A stretch of DNA of 64,000 nt from Paenibacillus sp. RC67. GTDB taxonomy: Bacteria > Bacillota > Bacilli > Paenibacillales > NBRC-103111. Position 1 is the first letter of the stretch, and every line of letters starts with the position of its first letter. Positions 35,966 through 45,344 of this stretch are shown here, piece by piece. A program made the translations under genes and the position numbers. The notes under the pieces are model-generated. The model did no database searches. It had not been told where the DNA came from and saw nothing but the letters and a program-made list of their open reading frames with translations. The stretch is taken from positions 386,001-450,000 of the forward strand of contig NZ_CP125098.1 of assembly GCF_030020805.1 (NCBI RefSeq), written 5' to 3'.

Positions 35966-36856
35966 TCACATAGAGGCAGATCGGTACAGATGCTCCATGA
36001 ACTGATCCAGAACGGCGGACTGCCGCCGATCGACATTATATGCGTAATAGACATACCGTTTATAGCTATTCTGAGGGATAGGACGGCTTACCAGCTCGCC
36101 GCGCTCCACTTCTTTGCGAACCGCTAGCTGGGAGACGAAGGAGACGCCCTCACCGAGCATGACCGTCTGCTTGATCGCTTCCAGCGAATCCAGCTCCATA
36201 TGTGCATTCAGCTCTATTTGATTGGTGTCAGCCCATTTCGTAGTCAGCTGTCTCGTGCTCGACTCCGGGCTATGCAGCAGGAAGGGGACGTTCTCAAGAT
36301 GCTCGGGAAGGAGCTCCGGCATTTCTGCTAATGGATGCTGCGGTGAAGCGATCAGCACTAATTCATCCTCGCATAACGTTTGCGCAGCAAGGTAAGGCGC
36401 TTGGAATGGCTCGCAGGATAGGATTCCAAGATCAATCTCATGGTTCAACAGCATCTCCTTGATGACCGGTGCGGTCTTCACCATCAGCGTTAGGCTGATT
36501 CTTGGATAAGCTTTGGCAAAGCCGCTCAGAATGCGCGGAAGAATATACGTACCGGGTACATAGCTTGCCCCGATTCTCAACGAACCTCTGCCTAACTGGT
36601 CATACTCCTTGACGACGCGCTCCGCTTCCTGAGCCAGTGAATTGATTTTGACCGAGTAGTGGTAGAGCGATTGACCGGCTTCGGTCAATAAAATTTTACC
36701 TAATCGGGATTCGAACAGCTGAACGCCAAGATCTTGCTCTAGACTTTTCATATGAAAGGTGACTGTGGGCTGCTTCAAGCCGAGCGCGTCGGCAACAGGT
36801 GTGATTTTCTTATGTTTCTCCAACAATTCGACAATTTGCAGCTTCAGCAGGTTCAT
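35966..36856 (-). CDS. LysR family regulator, divergent from an ABC importer
   Basis: A 296-residue LysR protein: winged helix MNLLKLQIVELLEKHKKITPVADALGLKQPTVTFHMKSLE (recognition part LGLKQPTVTFHMKSLE) and an effector domain with GTYILPRILSGFAKAYP. The start at 36856 has GAGGG 9 bases before it; the ATG at 36865 is too close to that site. It is divergent from the ABC importer at 37026 and most likely controls it. The helix sequence is of the CysB/CbbR-like kind that activates in response to a small ligand. Confidence 0.9.
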   Translation of the reverse strand: MNLLKLQIVELLEKHKKITPVADALGLKQPTVTFHMKSLEQDLGVQLFESRLGKILLTEAGQSLYHYSVKINSLAQEAERVVKEYDQLGRGSLRIGASYVPGTYILPRILSGFAKAYPRISLTLMVKTAPVIKEMLLNHEIDLGILSCEPFQAPYLAAQTLCEDELVLIASPQHPLAEMPELLPEHLENVPFLLHSPESSTRQLTTKWADTNQIELNAHMELDSLEAIKQTVMLGEGVSFVSQLAVRKEVERGELVSRPIPQNSYKRYVYYAYNVDRRQSAVLDQFMEHLYRSASM

Positions 36857-37025
36857 CTTGCACATCCCTCTGGTTAGAAAATAGGTACGGAACCAGTATA
36901 GAGAAAATCTATGGAATTGAATAGATCCCATTGATAAATTTAACAAAGGCTTTACGTAGAGATAATACTTCCTTGCATTTAGACCTGTACACTGAGGTTA
37001 GATTGGCAGATGGGAAGGGAATTGC

Positions 37026-38006
37026 ATGGATGTCATCATTCAAGGCTTGCAAAAATCGTTCGATCAGGTACAGGCTCTTCAGCCGACAGATCTGCGAATT
37101 CGAAAAGGAAGCTTTACGACACTGTTAGGGCCATCAGGCTGCGGCAAAACGACGCTGCTGCGCATGATCGCAGGTTTGGAGACACCAGATCGCGGAGAGC
37201 TGCTCGTAGGCGAGGAGTGCTTGTTCTCCAGCAACCGGAAGGTAGATAAGCCCGCGCATCGCAGAAATTTCGGGATGGTGTTTCAGGATTTCGCCCTGTG
37301 GCCGCATATGACGGTGTTTGAGAATGTGGCCTTCGGGCTGAGGGCAAAGGGAAACACGAAGGACTTGAAGCATCACGTACAGCAAGCTATCGATACCGTC
37401 CGTTTGAGCGGTATGGAGGAACGGTATCCGCACCAGCTGTCCGGTGGACAGCAGCAGCGGGTTGCCTTTGCAAGAGCGGTTGTTACTCGGCCGCAGCTTG
37501 TCTTGTTCGACGAGCCTCTTAGTGCGCTCGATGCGATGCTGCGAGACGAGATGAGGCTTGAGCTCATCAGCCTCGTACGGGACATCGGACTGACTGCGCT
37601 GTATGTTACGCATGATCAGACGGAGGCGATGTCGATGTCCGACGAGATCGTTGTTATGAAGGAAGGCCGCATTCTTCAAAGCGGCCAGCCGGAGCAAATA
37701 TACAATCAGCCGGAGCATCCTTTCGTCGCGCAATTTATCGGGAAATCGAACTGGCTGGAGAAGGACAAACGGATGGTTCGACCCGAGCATATTCACTGGC
37801 AGCAATCCGAGGGTGGAACGGATGATCCGGAGCAAGAGAACTATTCGGGTACGATCCGCAGCGTCAGCTATCATGGTGACCGCTATGAGGTACAGCTGGA
37901 TATGGGGGCTATGGGATTATGGACAGCCTATCATCAAGTACGATTGCCGGTCGGGCTGCGGACCGAGGTTTATGTATCGAAGCGGCACATTCATACCATT
38001 TCGTAA
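37026..38006 (+). CDS. ABC transporter ATPase, ferric/phosphonate (FbpC/PhnT) type
   Basis: A 326-residue ATPase: Walker A GPSGCGKTT, Q-loop VFQDFALWPHMTV, signature LSGGQQQRVAFARAV, Walker B LVLFDEPLSALDA, His switch VTHDQTEAMSMSD, and a C-terminal TOBE-like regulatory barrel (about 240-326). It forms a full importer with the next two genes. The class transports ferric ion, 2-aminoethylphosphonate, putrescine or related solutes. Confidence 0.9.
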   Translation: MDVIIQGLQKSFDQVQALQPTDLRIRKGSFTTLLGPSGCGKTTLLRMIAGLETPDRGELLVGEECLFSSNRKVDKPAHRRNFGMVFQDFALWPHMTVFENVAFGLRAKGNTKDLKHHVQQAIDTVRLSGMEERYPHQLSGGQQQRVAFARAVVTRPQLVLFDEPLSALDAMLRDEMRLELISLVRDIGLTALYVTHDQTEAMSMSDEIVVMKEGRILQSGQPEQIYNQPEHPFVAQFIGKSNWLEKDKRMVRPEHIHWQQSEGGTDDPEQENYSGTIRSVSYHGDRYEVQLDMGAMGLWTAYHQVRLPVGLRTEVYVSKRHIHTIS

Positions 38007-38028
38007 CCAATTGGGGAGGCTTATAACA

Positions 38029-39120
38029 ATGAAAATGAGAACCGGATTGAAGAATGGAGCACTTCTTTTACTGACGGCTATGGTCGGATTCGGAGTTGCC
38101 GGTTGCGGCACCTCACAGCAGACGGCAGCGACGAATGGAGCGGCACCGAAAGCTGAACAGCCGGCGCAGCAGCCTGCTAAGAACGAGGAAAAGAAAGAAG
38201 AGAAGAAGCTGAGCGGCAAGTTGGTCGTTTACAGCGCGGGTCCTAAGGAACTGGCTGAAAGCATTCAAAAGGGCTATGAAGCAAAAACCGGCGTGAAAAT
38301 TGAAATGTTCCAAGGGACAAACGGCAAAATTTTATCCCGTATGGAAGCCGAGAAGGCCAATCCGGTTGTCGACGTAGTTGTTCTGGCATCACTGCCATCC
38401 GCCCAGGGCTTGAAGAAAAGCGGCCTCACTTTGGAGTATAAGGAAGCAAAGAATGTGGATAAATTGATTCCTGAATGGTCTGATAAGGAAGGCAACTTCT
38501 TCGGCTACAGCGCTTCGGCGCTTGGTATCGGCTACAATACAAAGCTCGTCAAAACCCCGCCAAAGGAATGGACGGATTTAACGAAGGAAGAGTGGAAGGG
38601 CAAAATAAACATTCCAGACCCTGCATTGTCCGGCTCAGCGCTTGATTTCGTTACTGGATATTTGAGCATGAAGGGCGATTCAGGTTGGGATTTGCTTGAT
38701 CAATATAAGAAAAACGGTGTAGCGATGGCAGGAGCTAACCAAGAAGCGCTTGATCCGGTGATTACAGGCTCCAAAAGCATCGTGGCTGCTGGTGTTGATT
38801 ACATGACTTATCAAGCTAAGGCCAAGGGCGAGCCTGTCGACATGATTTATCCTGCGAGCGGTACTGTGATTAGCCCGCGTCCAGCTGCAATTATTAAATC
38901 CAGCAAAAACGTAGACAATGCCAAAGCGTTTATCGATTATTTGCTGTCGGACGAAGCGCAAAAAATGGTAGCTGAAACGTATCTGCTGCCTGGCCGTAAA
39001 GACGTTCCAGCCAAAGACCGTCCGGGTGTGGAGCAAATTCCACAAATGAAAGTGGACTGGAATTGGATGGACACCAACGGAGAAGCCGTAACGAAAAAAT
39101 TCACGCAGTTATTTAAATAA
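38029..39120 (+). CDS. ABC transporter solute-binding lipoprotein, FbpA/PhnS-like
   Basis: A 363-residue lipoprotein with lipobox GVAGC, an acidic and basic linker (about 30-60), and a class II binding fold. Segments include LVVYSAGPKELAESIQKGYEAKTGVKIEMFQG (in parts), ILSRMEAEKANPVVDVVVLAS and DPALSGSALDFVTGYLSM. The SGSA turn resembles phosphonate or ferric ion binders. The start at 38029 follows GGGGAGG by 9 bases; longer in-frame versions overlap the ATPase gene. Confidence 0.88.
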   Translation: MKMRTGLKNGALLLLTAMVGFGVAGCGTSQQTAATNGAAPKAEQPAQQPAKNEEKKEEKKLSGKLVVYSAGPKELAESIQKGYEAKTGVKIEMFQGTNGKILSRMEAEKANPVVDVVVLASLPSAQGLKKSGLTLEYKEAKNVDKLIPEWSDKEGNFFGYSASALGIGYNTKLVKTPPKEWTDLTKEEWKGKINIPDPALSGSALDFVTGYLSMKGDSGWDLLDQYKKNGVAMAGANQEALDPVITGSKSIVAAGVDYMTYQAKAKGEPVDMIYPASGTVISPRPAAIIKSSKNVDNAKAFIDYLLSDEAQKMVAETYLLPGRKDVPAKDRPGVEQIPQMKVDWNWMDTNGEAVTKKFTQLFK

Positions 39121-39129
39121 GAGGCAGCT

Positions 39130-40806
39130 ATGTACAGCACAAACACAGGTTCTTTCAAAAAACTGGGGATGACACTGGCGCTGCTGCTTCTAGCGCTGCT
39201 GGTGGTCGTCCCGCTTTTTTTCATCTTTTTGACAAGCATTCATTCCGGTGAACAATGGGATTGGATGGCTCCGATTCGAACGATTCTGGCCAATGAGCTA
39301 GGCGAGGTGTTCTGGAATTCTATCTGGCTCGGATTGTGCGTCATCGTAGGCACAACGGTGTTAGCTCTGCCGTTGGCATGGATATTATCTAGAACTGACT
39401 TAAAACGCCATACGTGGCTCGATATTGTCCTGCTGATTCCCTTCATGACTCCGCCGTATATCGGCTCAATGGGCTGGATTCTATTTATGCAGACGAATGG
39501 TTATCTGGAGCAGCTGCTTCCTTCAGCCGCAGCGGTGACGCCGGTGTTTTTTAGCTCATTCGGGATGATTGCCATCATGAGCCTTCATTTGTTCCCGTTC
39601 CTGTACTTGATCCTGCGCAATGCGCTCGTACAGATCGGCGGCAGCAAGGAGGAAGCGGCCAGTGTGCATGGGGGCGGCTTTCTGTACAGCTTTCGCCGCG
39701 TCGTGCTGCCGCTCTTGCTGTCCAGCTATGCGATGGGGGCGCTGCTTATTTTCGTCAAAACGATTGCCGAATTCGGTACCCCGGCTACCTTTGGCCGCAA
39801 AATCGGCTTTTACGTGCTGACGTCGGAAATCCATAAGTACATTTCCAGTTGGCCGATTGACTTCGGCAAAGCGACGTCGCTGGCTTCCATACTGTTAACC
39901 ACCTGCTTGCTGATCTGGTATATGCAGTCCATAGTCAGCCAGCGGTTTACCTATTCGCTGGTCGGAGGCAAGGGCTCCCGCGGGAAGCTGTACCGGATGA
40001 GCGGCTGGATGCGCAGCCTTGCCTGGCTCTATGTTGTGGGACTGCTTGTGGTTTCCATCGGCATCCCCTATTTTTCGATCATCGCAGCATCCTTGATGAA
40101 GCTGCGCGGAGTCGGACTGGCTTGGACCAACCTGACACTTCAACATTACGTGGAACTCCTTACATGGGGCTCCAAAAGCATGCAGGCACTGATGAACAGT
40201 ATCAGCCTATCCTTGGTTGCAGCGACGATCTCGGTCATCCTTGGAACGTATTTCGCTTTGATGATCGGTCGGGCCAGATCATGGCCGCAGAAACTAACTG
40301 ACTTGTTCAGCCTGCTGCCCAATACAGTGCCGGGCATTGTCATTGTGGTAGGCTTGATCCTGCTGTGGAATGCACCGTGGAATCCGATTCCGCTGTACAA
40401 CACATATGGCATGGTCGTATTGACGTACGTTGTGTTTTTTCTCCCTTACACGGTGCAATATGTCAAAGCCAATTTCGCTCAGCTCGATCCATCGCTGTTC
40501 CAGGCTGGACGGGTGTTTGGAGGAAGCTCAACGTACATTTTCCGCCGAATTCTGCTGCCCCTCATCATTCCGGGGATGCTGGCGGGCTGGATGATGACCT
40601 TCACGATCTCGGTCCGTGAGCTGGTCGCGTCTCTTATGATTCTGCCCCCTTCGATGGAAACGTCGGCAACGTATATTTTTTCTCAATTCGAGCAAGGCAA
40701 GGTGTCTCTCGGGATGGCGATGGCGGTTGTCTCCGTCGGTCTGACGACAGTCATGCTCCTTGCCGTTAATACGATAAGCGCAAACAAAAAGTGGAGTGTG
40801 AAATAA
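39130..40806 (+). CDS. ABC transporter fused permease, FbpB/PhnU type
   Basis: A 558-residue permease with about 12 membrane helices, a duplication of two six-helix halves as in FbpB. Each half has an EAA loop: EEAASVHGGGFLYSFRRVVLPLL and DPSLFQAGRVFGGSSTYIFRRILLPLI (in parts). It completes the importer. Its stop overlaps the start of the metallo-hydrolase gene (TAATG), so the two are co-translated. Confidence 0.9.
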   Translation: MYSTNTGSFKKLGMTLALLLLALLVVVPLFFIFLTSIHSGEQWDWMAPIRTILANELGEVFWNSIWLGLCVIVGTTVLALPLAWILSRTDLKRHTWLDIVLLIPFMTPPYIGSMGWILFMQTNGYLEQLLPSAAAVTPVFFSSFGMIAIMSLHLFPFLYLILRNALVQIGGSKEEAASVHGGGFLYSFRRVVLPLLLSSYAMGALLIFVKTIAEFGTPATFGRKIGFYVLTSEIHKYISSWPIDFGKATSLASILLTTCLLIWYMQSIVSQRFTYSLVGGKGSRGKLYRMSGWMRSLAWLYVVGLLVVSIGIPYFSIIAASLMKLRGVGLAWTNLTLQHYVELLTWGSKSMQALMNSISLSLVAATISVILGTYFALMIGRARSWPQKLTDLFSLLPNTVPGIVIVVGLILLWNAPWNPIPLYNTYGMVVLTYVVFFLPYTVQYVKANFAQLDPSLFQAGRVFGGSSTYIFRRILLPLIIPGMLAGWMMTFTISVRELVASLMILPPSMETSATYIFSQFEQGKVSLGMAMAVVSVGLTTVMLLAVNTISANKKWSVK

Positions 40807-42155
40807 TGCAAGTAACTGTATGGGGCGGTGCGGGGGAGCATGGCCGCTCCTGCTACCTCGTGGAACACCGTCAAACCCGCGTTTTGCTGGATTGCGGGGT
40901 GAAGAAGGAAGGAACAGGGGAGTACCCTCTGCTGGATGAGCGGGCCGTATCCGAATTGGATGCGGTGTTTCTTTCCCATGCCCATGAAGACCATTCTATG
41001 GCCCTGCCGCTGCTGTATAAGATGGGCTATGGGGGTAAGGTATGGACAACACGGGCAACCGTTCGTCAGCTTCCCTCTTATTTCGAGGCCTGGAGGCGCT
41101 ATGTGACGGATCAAGGTGCTGAGCTGCCTTACGAGGGGCGGCATATCGACGCAATCCACTACGCATTTATAGAAGAAGTGGTTCCAGCCGGTGAATGGCT
41201 GGCGCTGTCGGACAAGCTGAGCGTCTGCTGGGGAAGAAGCGGGCATCTGCCAGGCTCTATTTGGCTGCTGCTTAATATGGAAGGGAGCTTGGCTTTCTTC
41301 TCGGGCGATTATACGTCTGAATCAGCCTTGCTTGCAGCGGAAATTCCAAGCATACCCAATTGCGGTGAGGCTAACCTAAGAGGGCTGCAGGAGTACGGCA
41401 GCATCCATGCGGCGGAATGCCTAGAATTATCCATTGTGGAAGCGGCTTATGGAATGGATGAAGACTCTCAGGAGCATAAGCTTGCACAGTTGAAAGAGGT
41501 CGTGGGGTCCGTATTGCAGCAGCAGGAGACGGTACTGCTTCCAGTACCAACCTATGGGAGAGGTCAGGAGCTGCTATTATGGGCACTTGATACATTCCCG
41601 CATGCAAGGATCGTTGTTGAACGAGAGATTATGGACGTACTCGGACAAATGCTGGATTGGCCGGAATGGTTGAAGGAAAATGCGGCACAGCACATAATGG
41701 ACTGCCTATCGGATGAGCGCCTGATTGTAGTGGATTGTGAATCGGAGCGGGAGCAGGCACTCGCCGATAGTGCTGGGGTGGGTGTCATCGTGTTCACGAA
41801 TGACGGCATGATGCAATCAGCCAAATGCCGATGGTACTATAACCAGCTTCGCCTGAACGGCGGTTATAGAGTCGTGCTGACAGGTCATTTGGCCAAGGGA
41901 AGCCTCGGTCAGCGGCTGCTGAACGGAGAAGAACCGGGAGAGGACGGCAGTCGGATTCATTTGGTCAGGTACAAAGTACATCAAGGCTTGCCTGACGTTA
42001 AGGCGATGCTGGATGCTGTGCCTGCGAAGCAGACAGTGCTGGTGCACGCTGGGAAAGCATCGACGGATGACCTATGCCGCCATCTAAGAAACAAAGGGTA
42101 CGAAGGGTTAAACTCCATGGCGACTGGCGAGGTGCTGGTTGTGCAGCTTAAATGA
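40806..42155 (+). CDS. Metallo-beta-lactamase/beta-CASP-like hydrolase
   Basis: A 449-residue protein with the metal motif HAHEDH (about residues 59-64), a further His (GRSGHLPGSIW) and Asp (FFSGDYT), then a beta-CASP-like insert with LLPVPTYGRGQELLLWAL and FTNDGMMQSAKCRWY, and a closing HAGKASTDDL. Family members are often RNA nucleases or phosphodiesterases. Here it is translationally coupled to an ABC importer and would more simply process the imported compound, for example a phosphodiester (inference). I use ATG 40806; 40791 lies inside the permease gene. Confidence 0.78.
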   Translation: MQVTVWGGAGEHGRSCYLVEHRQTRVLLDCGVKKEGTGEYPLLDERAVSELDAVFLSHAHEDHSMALPLLYKMGYGGKVWTTRATVRQLPSYFEAWRRYVTDQGAELPYEGRHIDAIHYAFIEEVVPAGEWLALSDKLSVCWGRSGHLPGSIWLLLNMEGSLAFFSGDYTSESALLAAEIPSIPNCGEANLRGLQEYGSIHAAECLELSIVEAAYGMDEDSQEHKLAQLKEVVGSVLQQQETVLLPVPTYGRGQELLLWALDTFPHARIVVEREIMDVLGQMLDWPEWLKENAAQHIMDCLSDERLIVVDCESEREQALADSAGVGVIVFTNDGMMQSAKCRWYYNQLRLNGGYRVVLTGHLAKGSLGQRLLNGEEPGEDGSRIHLVRYKVHQGLPDVKAMLDAVPAKQTVLVHAGKASTDDLCRHLRNKGYEGLNSMATGEVLVVQLK

Positions 42156-42173
42156 AGACTGCAAGAGAAGGTT

Positions 42174-42205
42174 CCCCGGAAGCGGATTCGCTGCCGGGGA
42201 TTTTT
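42174..42205 (+). terminator. Intrinsic terminator of the ABC importer operon
   Basis: CCCCGG pairs with CCGGGG around an inner AGCGGATTCGCT stem, then TTTTT. Confidence 0.9.
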
Positions 42206-42605
42206 ACAATGTAGCCTCCATTCCATTCATTTTTTCTTTCTAGAAACATGGAAGCATATCCCTGTCATAGCCTAGCTCAGCATTCCCGTTCCTTGATACG
42301 GATCGCTTCTTTCACCAGAATGAGGTTACCTACTATGTAATATTTTTCTTTTTCTTAGACTCTCTTTCCCCTTGTTAGTTGGGCAGTGTAATATCATTTG
42401 AAATAAGTCTGCCACATAAAATCTGCAGGCTAACGTATCGAAAGCAGTGTGGGGCGGTAAAATATAGAAGAATTTTGCAGCGCAAGCGTTGAATTTTAAT
42501 GCAATTGTAAAATTTTTCAATTGATCTTTAACTCCAGCACTACTATTCTATATTAGGCAAGATAGAGTCTTATCGGGAACGGTGACGACAAGGGAGTGTT
42601 CTTTT
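42206..42605. other. Long A+T-rich leader before the LysP-type permease
   Basis: About 400 bases without an ORF of note. A weak promoter candidate (TTGATC, 17 bases, TATTCT) lies near 42520-42550. I looked for a lysine riboswitch because the permease is LysP-like and did not find its conserved core. Confidence 0.3.
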
Positions 42606-44036
42606 TTGAAGGAAGAAAAGCTGCAAAGAGGGCTGAAAGCCCGCCACATGGCCATGATCTCGCTAGGCGGGTCCATCGGGACCGGCCTGTTTCTGGCAAG
42701 CGGAGGAGCCATCCATACTGCAGGACCGGGGGGCGCTCTATTTGCTTATTTGACCATTGGTATAATGGTCTATTTTCTCGTGACGAGTTTGGGGGAAATG
42801 GCAACATACATGCCGCTATCCGGGACATTCAGTACATATGCAACGAGATTCGTTGATCCTGCCTTCGGCTTCGCGCTTGGTTGGAATTATTGGTACAACT
42901 GGGCGATCACTATCGCCGCGGAATTGACGGCTGCTACGCTAATTATGAAATTTTGGTTTCCCAATAGCTCTTCTTTCTTATGGAGTGCCTTATTTCTTGC
43001 TCTAATGACAATGCTTAATCTGCTTTCGGTCAAAGGGTACGGAGAGACGGAATTTTGGTTCGCGCTTATTAAAGTCATAACCGTTATTGTATTTATCGCT
43101 ATCGGTCTTCTGATGATCGCAGGCATCTGGTCTCAACAGTCGGTAGGCTTCCAAAATTGGAAGATAGGAGACGCGCCTTTTCACGGAGGCTTCCTAGCTG
43201 CATTAAGTGTGTTCATGGCGGCTGGTTTCTCATTTCAAGGTACGGAACTTGTCGGTGTTGCGGCAGGTGAGAGTGAGAACCCGAGGGAAAATGTGCCGCG
43301 TGCCATCCGTACTGTGTTTTGGCGTATTTTATTGTTCTACTTGTTGGCGATTCTCGTCATCGGCTTAATTATTCCGTACACGAATGAAGCTTTGTCCAGT
43401 GACAACATTACGATGAGCCCTTTTACGATCGTATTTGAAAAAGCGGGCTTGAGCATGGCCGCCTCGGTCATGAATGCTGTCATATTGACATCGGTATTAT
43501 CGGCCGGTAACTCAGGGATGTATGCTTCGACCCGTATGCTGTGGGTGCTGGCGCAGGAAGGTAAGGCGCCTCGCTTTCTGAAGAAACTGACAAGCCGGGG
43601 AGTACCCGTATTTGCTCTATTGGCAACAGCGGTGCTTGGTATGTTCGCTTTCTTGTCTTCGTTTTATGGAGATGGTTTGGTGTATGTTTGGCTGTTGAAT
43701 GCGTCCGGAATGTCCGGGTTTATTGCATGGCTGGGTATTGCCATAAGTCATTACGGCTTCCGTCGAGCCTATGTAGCTCAGGGTAAATCGTTGAAGGATC
43801 TGCCGTATCGTGCTAAATGGTTTCCATTCGGGCCTGTATTGGCTGGGGTGCTCTGTGTGATCGTCATTATCGGGCAAGCGATGGGTGCGTTCTCGGATGG
43901 TAAAATCGATTGGGCGTATATGTTCGCTTCGTACATTGGGATTCCATTGTTTCTGGTCATCTGGCTCGGATACAAATGGAAGTACAAGACGAAGGTGTTG
44001 AAGCCTGCGGAGTGCGTATTTGACGAAGAGGAATAG
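42606..44036 (+). CDS. Amino acid permease, LysP (lysine-specific permease) type
   Basis: A 476-residue permease of the amino acid/polyamine/organocation family with 12 helices. The start KLQRGLKARHMAMISLGGSIGTGLFLASG and the GFSFQGTELVGVAAGESENPRENVPRAIR segment (in parts) are close to LysP. It likely brings in lysine with protons, though related permeases take other basic amino acids. The start is probably the TTG at 42606, 10 bases after AAGGGAG; a GTG at 42582 is possible. Terminator and repeat element follow. Confidence 0.82.
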   Translation: MKEEKLQRGLKARHMAMISLGGSIGTGLFLASGGAIHTAGPGGALFAYLTIGIMVYFLVTSLGEMATYMPLSGTFSTYATRFVDPAFGFALGWNYWYNWAITIAAELTAATLIMKFWFPNSSSFLWSALFLALMTMLNLLSVKGYGETEFWFALIKVITVIVFIAIGLLMIAGIWSQQSVGFQNWKIGDAPFHGGFLAALSVFMAAGFSFQGTELVGVAAGESENPRENVPRAIRTVFWRILLFYLLAILVIGLIIPYTNEALSSDNITMSPFTIVFEKAGLSMAASVMNAVILTSVLSAGNSGMYASTRMLWVLAQEGKAPRFLKKLTSRGVPVFALLATAVLGMFAFLSSFYGDGLVYVWLLNASGMSGFIAWLGIAISHYGFRRAYVAQGKSLKDLPYRAKWFPFGPVLAGVLCVIVIIGQAMGAFSDGKIDWAYMFASYIGIPLFLVIWLGYKWKYKTKVLKPAECVFDEEE

Positions 44037-44042
44037 AAAAAA

Positions 44043-44064
44043 GCCGCTGAGAAGCGGCCTTTTT
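44043..44064 (+). terminator. Terminator of the LysP-type gene, left flank of hairpin element 4
   Basis: GCCGCT pairs with AGCGGC, followed by CTTTTT. A similar GCCGC/GCGGC terminator lies on the other side of the element at 44280-44301. Confidence 0.85.
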
Positions 44065-44066
44065 AG

Positions 44067-44271
44067 TTGGTGAGAACCCTTTGTAAGTAGAAAAATATAC
44101 TGGTTTCCCGGTGGCATATCCCCTTCCGGCCGCTGTTGTTATCGGGAAATTTTAATTTAAGCGCTTTGCAGCGGTGATTTCCCGATAACAAAGGCGGGCA
44201 CTATCGCTCCTCCAGGGGATATGCCACCTACCAACCATTACATTTTTTATAGAATAAAGACTTCTCACCAA
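44067..44271. mobile_element. Hairpin element copy 4
   Basis: About 205 bp with perfect 10-base terminal inverted repeats TTGGTGAGAA and TTCTCACCAA. Inside, the outer helix GGTGGCATATCCCC/GGGGATATGCCACC is perfect and the inner helix is TTATCGGGAAAT/ATTTCCCGATAA. Between them lies the family's asymmetric core: CCGCTGTTG on the left (reverse complement CAACAGCGG) and AAAGGCGGGCACTATCGC on the right. Terminators with the same GCCGC stem flank both ends. No ORF is present. Confidence 0.8.
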
Positions 44272-44279
44272 AATCAAAA

Positions 44280-44301
44280 GCCGCCAAAAAAGCGGCTTTT
44301 T
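44280..44301. terminator. Right-flank terminator of hairpin element 4
   Basis: GCCGC pairs with GCGGC around an A-rich loop. T5 follows on the plus strand and an A-run precedes it, so it can work both ways and would also end the EamA gene transcribed from the right. Confidence 0.75.
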
Positions 44302-44341
44302 GCTAGAAAGAAGAGAGAAGGAAGAGACCAAGCACCTAAGC

Positions 44342-45247
44342 CTAAGCCGTCTTAAGGTTCTTCTTGCTGCACAAAGCTTTAGGTTTGGAGTTCACCAGCA
44401 CGATGCTAAGTAGAATAAGAATGAGTCCGGCAACCAGTGTAATGGTAATCTTTTCGCCTAAAAAGAGCACGCTGCAAATAATAGAGATAAGCGGAATGAG
44501 GAAAGTAAACGATCCTACCTTGCTGGCCTCCCCTGAGCCGACAAGCTTGAAGAAAGCGAGCCAACCGAGTGCAATAACGAAAATGGAAATAAACAAAAGG
44601 CATGCAACAAATGATGGGTTCCAATGAATATCGGACCAGTTTTCAAAGACGCTGCCTGTGCTCGTTAACACGATACCGCCGATAAAAATCTGAAGGGCGA
44701 CGACCCAGATGGCATCCACCTGTCCCGTTGTTTTCTTCATATACAGCGTACCTAAGGCCCAGCTAATGGCACTCCCGATAGCGAGCCAAATCCCTACAGA
44801 AGAGATGGGACCGGCAAAGCCTCCACTGCTGATGGCCGCCACCCCAAGGAATCCTAGAACCAAGCCCGTCATTTTCAAGCCGAACATGGATTCACCAAGC
44901 CACAACCACGACCCGAGACCGAGCAGCACAGGCTGGAAAAACACTAAAGCAGAGAATAGCCCTGCGGGCAAATAGTTCAGCCCGACGGTTTGAAGACCGT
45001 AATAAAGAATGATGTTCAGGACAGAGGATATCAGGTAAATAGGCCAGGTTTGCTTCCATTGCAGCTTTTTAAATCGCGGCAGTGAAATGACAACTAGAAT
45101 GACACCCCCGATCAAAGTTCGCAAGCCAGCAAACAGCAATGGCGGTGTGTATTGCAGCGCATATTTGGACAAGGGCCAGTTAATCCCCCATATGATGACG
45201 AGAAACGCCAAATAAACGGCAGCTCGAGTACGTGAAAGCTGCGGCAT
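44342..45247 (-). CDS. EamA/DMT family transporter
   Basis: A 301-residue, ten-helix transporter with two EamA repeats. It shows FLVIIWGINWPLSKYAL near the start, GLNYLPAGLFSALVFFQPVLLGLGSWLWLGE (in parts) and LIPLISIICSVLFLGEKIT. It is the export type seen for amino acids and metabolites. The start at 45247 follows AAGGAGTG. A LysR gene is divergent at 45345, a second EamA/LysR pair like the one at 33.8-35.8 kb. Confidence 0.88.
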   Translation of the reverse strand: MPQLSRTRAAVYLAFLVIIWGINWPLSKYALQYTPPLLFAGLRTLIGGVILVVISLPRFKKLQWKQTWPIYLISSVLNIILYYGLQTVGLNYLPAGLFSALVFFQPVLLGLGSWLWLGESMFGLKMTGLVLGFLGVAAISSGGFAGPISSVGIWLAIGSAISWALGTLYMKKTTGQVDAIWVVALQIFIGGIVLTSTGSVFENWSDIHWNPSFVACLLFISIFVIALGWLAFFKLVGSGEASKVGSFTFLIPLISIICSVLFLGEKITITLVAGLILILLSIVLVNSKPKALCSKKNLKTA

Positions 45248-45344
45248 GTAGATCACTCCTTGTTGTTTCATCTTTTCCCATGATACAATGGTTTCGCTGA
45301 TAAATAAAATGAATGATAATCATAAGGGGTATATCAAATACGTT

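Noticed and set aside
42206..42605. Possible lysine riboswitch before the LysP-type permease
   Set aside because: The long leader is suggestive, but the conserved L-box segments are not there.
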